The position numbers and the translations under genes are program-made. A stretch of DNA of 64,000 nucleotides from Piezodorus guildinii (taxonomy: Eukaryota; Arthropoda; Insecta; Hemiptera; Pentatomidae). Every line of letters begins with the position of its first letter. Within the stretch, counting starts at the first letter, position 1. The DNA lies in the NCBI GenBank assembly GCA_023052935.1, contig CM041292.1, forward strand, positions 103,235,906 to 103,299,905, read 5' to 3'. The notes beneath the pieces were generated by a model. That model worked only from the letters and a program-made list of their open reading frames with translations, searched no databases and was not told the origin of the DNA. This document shows positions 56,426 to 64,000 of the stretch, piece by piece.

Positions 56426-57345
56426 TCTTTCACTTACTATATATAGTAAGGAAAGTATTGCGATCGTGAAAATTTTCGAATTCCAGTTTTCAACGGAAAT
56501 ACACGTTTTAGGGTCCCCTGAGTCCAAATAACCAAGTCCCGCAAAAAGGTCTGTGTGTGTGTGTGTGTCTGTGTGTCTGTGTGTCTGTGGTAACTCCCGG
56601 GCGGAAACGGTAAGTCCTATGAAACTGAAATTTCATATTTAAGACAACTATACGCCCGAGACGTGACAAAACTTTTTTCATCAAAATGAGCTTACCAGAA
56701 GAGGCACTTTATACCATGCATTTTGCACCTTTTTTCGATTTTCTCAAAAACGGTTCCGACGATTTTGATTAAACTCGCTATGTCGATGTAAAATTAAATG
56801 GGCTTTAATATCATGTAGGTTTTATTTAGATAAAAATGGTCTGACAGGGCTTAAATGCCGATATTTTAAATTTTCTTCCTCTAAAGTACCTTTAATTTTT
56901 TAGATTCAATAATAATAACTAGATTATCTTGTTAGCGCTGATGAAAAACAGGTAAATATATAAATTGAATAAATTCGATACCCAACTAAAGGAGAAAACA
57001 GAAAAAATATTATTTTAATGCAATTTTTCGTTTTTAAACATAAGAGCAGTAATATACATGAATGATATACCGTTGGAAAGCTAAAGATTTTAGAAAAAAT
57101 ATCATCTCATACACAAGCTTTTAGAAGTTAATGGAGAGTGATGAAAAGAAGATAAATCTAACTGATTATTTAAGATAATAATATAATAGATTTTTTAATA
57201 AAACACATGTTTCTATATAAATTCAATTTGATTAATTCCTTAATAATCTCACGTATTTTTATCTCTAACTCTATTTGAAAATTCTTTCATTGATTTTAAA
57301 AATGGAGGTAAGTGAAAGTCGTGTGTTGCCCGCACCAGATTTTTT
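56426..57345 (+). repeat. Rpt-A, best-preserved complete copy
   Basis: The reference copy for the family. It begins with TTTCACTTAC overlapping the palindrome at 56433-56450. It continues with 'gaattccagttttcaacgga', a (TG)n tract near 56553-56590, 'gggcggaaacggtaagtcct', 'tctcaaaaacggttccgacg', and a long AT-rich part. It ends with the inverted-repeat core GTAAGTGAAA (57309-57318) and the end block 'gtcgtgtgttgcccgcacca', then T residues. About 0.92 kb. No protein of known type is encoded. Confidence 0.92.
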
Positions 57346-57680
57346 TTTTTAAATTTTACCTACTTATGAAATATATAGTAAAAAAGTGTTGCGAAATACA
57401 CGTTTTGGGTTCTCTGAGTCCAAATAACCAAGTCGCGGTTAAAAGGCATGGGTGTGATAAGTCTAAGACGAAAACGAAAAGTCGTAGGTAAGTTAAATTT
57501 CATATTAAAGACAAATATAAGCGTGAGATTCTACTTCAACTTGTTCACAAAAATCAGCTAACTGGAATTGTAATTTTATAGCATGCATTTTACACCCTTT
57601 TACGATTTTCTCAAAAACGGCTATAATGATTTTGATTAAGCACGCTAATTTTCGAAATTTCTTTCCCATAGTACCATAGA
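57346..57680 (+). repeat. Rpt-A, diverged partial copy
   Basis: Immediately follows the previous copy, in the same orientation: 'gaaatacacgttttgggttc', 'tccaaataaccaagtcgcgg', 'gattttctcaaaaacggcta', then loses similarity. No TG tract. Confidence 0.8.
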
Positions 57681-58849
57681 CCTATTCAACGCTCAAAAAT
57701 ATACTTATAGTGTTCTAAAAATACATTTAAACTCCTTTTTTTCATTTTATCTTGAGGTCAATAACTGACATCTGCATCCTATAAAGAATATTGGGATTAG
57801 TTTAGAAAGAAATACGTTCTCTTTTTTCATAATAACATACTTTAATAACATCTTTAAATTTTAAATTGGATAGAATTCATACCTTTCAATCATCCTGAAA
57901 TTATTTAGCCCGATCAGCAAGCAAGAATATATACAGAAGTGTGTATATACATTGTGATTATAAGTCATCGAGGTAAAACGGAAGGATATTGAACGTGGGA
58001 ATATAATATTGGAATCTTATTACATTTAAATTTGCATAGGTGAAGGTTATGAAAAATTTGTTATTTATCATAATTAGTATTTGTGTAATTTTAAATCAGT
58101 GTAAATAACCATGATTAGGGTGGGGAGTCCCGACATAGGCACGCCCTTCCCCTCTAAAGTGGGTAACGAAAATTCGGAAAAACATTTTGGCCGAGCGTGA
58201 TTTTACACTTGGAGCAACTCTGGATCATGAGGACTCTGGACCACAACAAGCCTATATATGGTAAACTGTATACCCAAAAAACAGAACGAATCTCTATATG
58301 CTGAGCCCAAGACCTTTCATGGGTTGTAGAAGAACAGGTTTTTTTTCTTCTAATTACTTCAATTAGTGACCATTTTGGAAGGAAAAATGGTAGCAAGAAG
58401 CAACTGTAAGTTAACGGATTCTCTCACCAGCAACTAAACGCTTCTGCCCAAGATATAGAAGGGAGAGTTTGGCAGCAGTTAGGTAATGGGAACATAGTAA
58501 GCACCCAGTACCCGAGAATCCAATAATCATCAAAGCTCAGTCGGTCAGACTGCTAGAGAAAAAAACTTGACGGAAGTACTGTCAACATTTACGTTGAGCA
58601 TGTTGACATAATACGTTATGTACGTATGTATGTGTAGTTTACTCGAAACTAATTCCTTAATAGTTGGGCGTTGGTATATAAACTGCATGAATCTATAAAT
58701 GTGATGATCACAAGACCTCCATAGGTTGTAAAGGTAAAAAAAAAATCTTATTTCCAGGAATCCATTTTTTTTTTTTTAATTTACGTAAGGACATAAGTTC
58801 TTCAAACTCACTACTCCGGATTAAGGACCTCATCAAGCTACTTCCTTTA
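57681..58849. other. non-coding stretch
   Basis: No gene or bounded repeat recognised. Confidence 0.4.
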
Positions 58850-58879
58850 TAAAATGAAGATATTGATGAGCTACGTACT

Positions 58880-59140
58880 GCTACACTCTTGAAATCTCCG
58901 CAACTCCTTTTTTACGCGTAGTTTGCCAATATCCCTCTCGCGAGACGCCCTGCTGGAACATACCCCCGTCACCACTCGATAGTGGCAGACGCAGGAGCGG
59001 TCCAGAGAAAGTAAACAGACCCCCACCAGAAGAAGTTGTTGGAAAGTGGCTGTACCGGGGTGGGAGGCCAGTGTTCGCCCGGACACCGGCGTCAGTGCGT
59101 CAGTCCGAGCTGCAAGTGCAACGGGCCTGTGATGCAGTCC
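58880..59140 (-). other. GC-rich island of unknown nature
   Basis: About 260 bp far richer in GC and CpG than anything nearby, with sharp edges. A 71-residue minus-strand frame (58871-59086, 'LLLVGVCLLSLDRSCVCHYR') crosses it but shows no known domain. It could be a fragment of an unrecognised element, similar to the GC-rich coding part of the Gypsy copy, or a short CpG island. No target duplication seen. Confidence 0.35.
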
Positions 59141-62100
59141 TATACATCACAAGCAAATAACGTATGTTATCAATGCCTCATATCTAGGCTTCTTATCTTA
59201 ATTTCCTGATTCCTCGTGCTGTTTCATATATGAAAAAGTGTGCTTCGGATTTGGTTCTTGTGAGTAATGTTGTTTTTCTTAAAAATTTTCGAATTTTTAT
59301 ATAGGTCGAAAAAGTCCATACATAGCTTAGGAATGAGTGATTTTATAACGTTCCAATCTAAAAATATATAAAATTTAACCAAGGAAACAATCATCTTTAT
59401 TTTCATTTGTAAGTAGCAATATATATTTATCTTTTCTTTTCAATTATTAATATTCAAAATAATATATATGTTAATACATTGCTTATTGATAAATGATTAC
59501 ATTTTATCAAAAGATATATATGTACAATCGCTTGCAAAATACGCAAATCTGTCATACTTTTGTTATCAAATAATAACGTCATCAGAAAAATAAATCAAAG
59601 CTATTTGAAAAAGAAGGGAGTTTATTTTTTACTTTGTTTAGGTTTAATACACTCTTCCTTTGTCCTGAAAAGTTGAAAGCATCGAATCTTAAATTTTTTT
59701 AAAAATTATATTATCTGTTATGTATCCGCATAAATATAATAAAATAAATCATTAAATTTATTTATATTATTTACGCCATTAAAAAACACATTTATAAAAA
59801 TTCATTTAGGAACATAATTTAGAATCAAGATTTTTTGACTTATCAGAGCAGTGATAGCCTAGGATAGTGTGACCGGTTTTCTCTTATTCATTAAAAATAT
59901 AAAAAATAAATAAACGCTGGATAAATATAAATAAATTGGTTAAATAAAATAATACTTGGCTAATGATATTAAAAAATAATCAAAAGAACAACATAAAATA
60001 TTCGTGATTTAATATTTTTTTATTGGGTTTGTCAGTTTATGTCTAGGGGCTTTCATATGTAACCACTATAAAATATTTAAACAAAGTTGAAATATTAGCA
60101 CTTATTTATTCTGTATATTCAAATTCTGCAGTTAAATGAAAATTAATTTGTATCTCAGGTAAACCTCAGATTTCAAGAAAAAAAAAAAAAAAATGTTCGT
60201 CCTACACGAAATATCTGTTATATTTTCATAAGCGCCAGAACAAGCAAAATTGGGATCGATCGGATTTACTGTCGGATCGAATTAACGACGGTCGTTGAAT
60301 AAACCACAGTCGTTAGGAATTCGTCACTTTCTGCATTCAACTGTTATGCACTTTCTAAGTCCCTGCTTGCCTCTTGTCAAATAGAGGTAAGGTTGGCGCA
60401 CTTTATGAATCTAGGTTTATTTTATCCTCAGCTAGTAGTGTTGTATTTATTAAGTTCTAACTTCCTATATTAATTTTTTATATATTGAAGGTATTACGAA
60501 GGTTCGAAAGACATTTGAAATACGTAGGTACTTCCAGCGTTATATTTTTGTAATGCAAAGTGGAATGTCGTTATACAGTGGATAGTAAAACAGTGACGTA
60601 TTAGATCTTTATATCTTCAGTATTTTAGTTTGTAATTTCGATACAACCTTTGTCGAGAGTATAAGTACTATTTTTTATTTAATGTATGGTTCCGTCACAG
60701 AATTATTTCTATTAAATATATTCTGTAGTGTTAGAATATCAGTAAGTGTTGATAAAATAAACACAACAAATCTTGAATTTTATTTGAATGCAACGAAAGG
60801 AAAAGTATCCGACCCTTCATTGTTACGGATCTATGCATGGTATTGATGTATCTGGGTAATAGGCCTACTTTTACCTGACATTTATCTGAGACATCGACAC
60901 CGGATACCGTTGAGTGACTTTAACGCGCATGAAACTGGCGGCTTAACAGTACCGGTATAATAAGATTCTTGTAAAAATGAGGTGAAGCCCCTGGAGCTTA
61001 GCATCCAACGAAGTCCTAAGCTCCTCTGTTCGGCTAAAGTGTAGGTAATACTGGTTTCTCCCATCTAACTGTCCTCTACCACCGTTAAAGTCCCTCAGTT
61101 CGCACGCTTTTTTCCGCCTTATCGTCCTTAGATGCGAGGATGAGAGTTTTTATGTTGGTATTCTGACCGAAAATTAAAATATGAAATAATGTATCTCATA
61201 TATAATGAAAAATATATACTAATCTAGTTAATACGACAATATAGAAATTTTTTATCAATTATTCGCCATGAACGGGTAAAAATTACTTACTTACGCCATA
61301 CCTATTAAAAACAACTTTAAATTTTTAAAGTTTAAAGATTTCAGTTTTTAAATATGTTATCGTTGTTTTTCTGTAAATATTGTTTGAATGTTGTATCATA
61401 TCATTAGTACTACTGTTTATTTCGCAATCAATTATAATATAACTCAAAAAATAAAATAAAAAGTTTAAAATAAAATTATTAATGTCTCATGAGAATCAAG
61501 AATGTAAATGTTTTGCATTTATATTAAATAACATTTCAAATATATGGTAATTATTATTTCTAAAATTACAATTAATCATACATAAACTTTGCTGTGAATA
61601 GTTCAAATTTATAAATAAACAATAAAGTATAATATTCCGAGTTCTGTTTGGAAATAAACGTATTTATTAAATGAACATACTCTAAAATCTTCAATATTCT
61701 ATTAATATATACTTCATTTAGCAAAAAAAAAATAAATAAACGAAGTATTAGCATAAAGAATGCGTAAAAATAATCCTTCTCAATTCATGTATCAAAATAG
61801 GTGCTAATGATATTTATGATATAATTAATTAACACATATCCTAAAAAAGAAAATAACCTAATGAATTTAGAGAATAACGAATGCAAATATCTTATTACCA
61901 TGAAATCGCGCTGACCTTAAGATGGAAACGTGTTGGAAATAGAAAAGATTTCAACTTTTTCCCAATTGGCAGGTCACGAAAGATTCATTCAGTGGCAGTT
62001 AGCGATGGATCAATGAGATGTTGAATCTTGAACTCCACTTTCAATGGCCCTATTAGTGCACTAACTGTGAACTCTAATACCATTATCGACTTTCTCCCTG

Positions 62101-63585
62101 CTTTTAATGGGCCCACCGTGAGTGTGGGAAACAAAAAGTGAAAAAGAAGTATTCATAAATGATTATGGACTGGCTGACCTATGTGCCTTAGTTACCATCA
62201 CTGAAACTACTGATAGGCATAGATATTACCTTGGGATATCTTCTTATTACCTAGTATTTCCCTTCAATAGAAATCAAGATTTCTATGAGCTAAAATAATA
62301 ATCTTCTAACGTAACTTTACCGATACCTACTTATGATATAACAGCAAATCTGCTTCAAAAAAAAAAAAAAAAAAAAGTCACGTTTTTATTATTTGTGTTT
62401 ACGTTTTGGGATAAAATAAAAAGCTTTGTGAAAGTCAGATTATTTTTTTTTTTTTTTATCTACGTTGATAGACAATGGTTATAGATACAGGATAATATTG
62501 ATTCTTTGTTAAAAAAAACTAACAGATACATGTAGACATTTACATACCGTGAATTATTGCTAATATTCTGTTGACATATTAACTAATGTTTTAACAATTT
62601 ACTAAACATTTTTATATGTCAAACAGTGATGGTTGAATGTTCATTTGTATTCAACATATCAATAGGCAATATTTCTGAATCTTAATTTGAATCTTCTGAT
62701 CTCTTAAGCTTTTCAAAACAATTTCTATTCAAAATAGAAATCTTATTAGGTCACATGAATAAAGAAAACGTTACCCATCGTTCGATGCGAGGAGGTAGAT
62801 ATTAAAATATTTTTGAAATAAAATCAAAAATAGAGGATTACTATTTTTTTAAACTCCTTTAAATGTTTAAAGGAAGAGACCTACTCGTCGTAAACAAGAT
62901 AATTTATTCAAAAATTCAATTGTGACACTATAAAATTGATTATGAGGTGAACGCATCTTGATCAGTAAAAGTGTTCATATGTATAATATTATTTTTAAAT
63001 TAAAGCGAGTTACGAAATTTAAAATAATATGGAATAACATTTTTTTGTTGTAAACAACTCTATCCCAAGAGATGTAAATTCTTCTTCTTTCATTCTCTCT
63101 TATTTTTACATAAGACATTTAAAACTTTTATGTAAAGAACATTTCTTTTCTTAAAAATGTTTTGTGTAGTGTAGTTTTCTTAAACCGATGTGAAAAAACA
63201 AACAAAACTTGACTGTAATAATTTCCAGATCTTTTGTTGGGATTTTATGTGTTGATTTTTGATTTAAGAGAAAATTGATAAAAAAACGAAAACAACAGCA
63301 TAATATCATTTTTTCTTGAAAAAAAAAAACCATGAGGAACATGAATAAAAGAATTGTTTTATGGTTTAATATTTTATTGAATCTCTCGGAAATAAAACTT
63401 TTTATTACTCATAAAGTTTTATCTGTAGTAAATTAACAAATGATGGTTTGATGAATGCATAAGTTTCTTATGCTATATTACTTAACGGTGGTTTTGACAT
63501 AATCTCCCCCCATAATATGAAATAATAAATTAATATTTATTTGGTAAAAAAAAACAACTAATTTTAAAACAATAATAAAATTTCA
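59141..63585. other. long AT-rich non-coding stretch
   Basis: No genes, RNA genes or transposon ends found. There are A runs near 60178 and 62358. Somewhat GC-richer, apparently unique patches lie at 60240-60410, 60850-61140 and 61900-62130; these could be conserved non-coding DNA or unrecognised old repeats. Confidence 0.4.
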
Positions 63586-63589
63586 AAAG

Positions 63590-63840
63590 ATCGCTCAAAC
63601 TCAAAGATCGCATCACCCGACAGAAATATACAATTTCCTCCAAAAATTCTACCGCTTCAAAACTTTCAGAACATTCCTTAACCCTTAACCATTCCTTTGA
63701 TTTTGATAAAACATCCATTCTTGCCACTGTTCCCAACCATGACAAACGACTCATTACAGAATGCATTTACATACAACTAGAACCCCTTCCTGTTAATCAA
63801 AAGACTGACAAACATAACTTGTCACTAGCTTATTCCCAAT
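63590..63840 (+). pseudogene. Penelope-like element C-terminal (GIY-YIG region) relic
   Basis: An open stretch encodes 'LKDRITRQKY', 'SKLSEHSLTLNHSFDFDKTS' and 'NHDKRLITECIYIQLEP', ending in a stop at ~63843. The spacing of H, H, D, 'KRL..E..I' resembles the C-terminal part of the GIY-YIG endonuclease domain of Penelope-like retroelements, where 'AEHA...GH.idf....vl' is followed by 'R...EA..I'. The catalytic N-terminal part (GIY, YIG, Arg) is absent, so this is a truncated relic. The assignment rests on remembered pattern only. Confidence 0.5.
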
Positions 63841-64000
63841 ATTAAATTTAATAAAGCATCCCTAGCTCATTTTTTAAACAACCATCTGATCATCTCTTCA
63901 TAATTTTATTTTTATTTATTTATTATCAATTTTTTATTTATATATTTATTTAATTTTCGTACTCCCTTTTTTATTTATTTATTTGTTTACCTACTAGATT

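Overview
The window looks like a stretch of arthropod, probably insect, nuclear DNA. It is strongly AT-rich, full of (TA)n, (CA)n and (TCTA)n microsatellites, and dominated by transposable elements. The reasons are eukaryotic: Jockey-type and CR1-like non-LTR retrotransposons, a Ty3/Gypsy element of the CsRn1 type, a mariner relic, non-autonomous hAT elements with 8-bp target duplications, and tRNA-derived SINEs. I found no convincing host protein-coding gene, rRNA or functional tRNA. The species cannot be fixed from the sequence alone.

Layout. 0-12 kb: AT-rich DNA with a diverged Rpt-A copy, decayed Jockey 3' ends (4.0-4.6 and 7.8-8.0 kb, the second running into a ~410-bp TCTA array), and a deleted mariner inside a locally repeated segment (5.5-7.0 kb). 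12.3-14.5 kb: three near-identical tandem units of Rpt-A, followed by a foldback structure with a (TA)n loop. 15.2-16.6 kb: two non-autonomous hAT elements, each with a perfect 8-bp target duplication. 17-28 kb: SINEs, more Rpt-A copies (one carrying a 5'-truncated RTE-like insertion with a 14-bp duplication), LINE relics, and a short GC-richer stretch with clustered SOX-like sites. 28.7-33.1 kb (minus): a nearly full-length Jockey-type LINE with a perfect 13-bp duplication and one frameshift. 34.9-39.8 kb (minus): a young Gypsy element with LTRs that differ at only three positions, a tRNA-Trp primer site, and a textbook -1 frameshift signal joining gag to pol. 40-47 kb: SINEs (two with clear duplications), a Jockey relic, hammerhead-like motifs and a CCAAT cluster. 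48.5-57.7 kb: a decayed CR1-like relic, then a larger CR1-like LINE inserted into an Rpt-A copy, then further Rpt-A copies. 58-64 kb: mostly AT-rich DNA, with a GC-rich island at 58.9-59.1 kb and a Penelope-like C-terminal relic at 63.6 kb.

How the parts interact. The LINEs would supply the reverse transcriptase for the SINEs. SINE-A at 46.5 kb shares its 3' tail with the Jockey relics, which is the expected signature of such parasitism. Two Rpt-A copies served as insertion targets for younger LINEs and so date them relatively. The most interesting items are the Gypsy frameshift signal, the twin hairpins and ATGA ORF coupling in the Jockey element, the unclassified Rpt-A family with its 18-bp palindromic terminus, and the hammerhead-like cores at 44.6 and 46.3 kb. 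All calls rest on reading the sequence; no database search was run.
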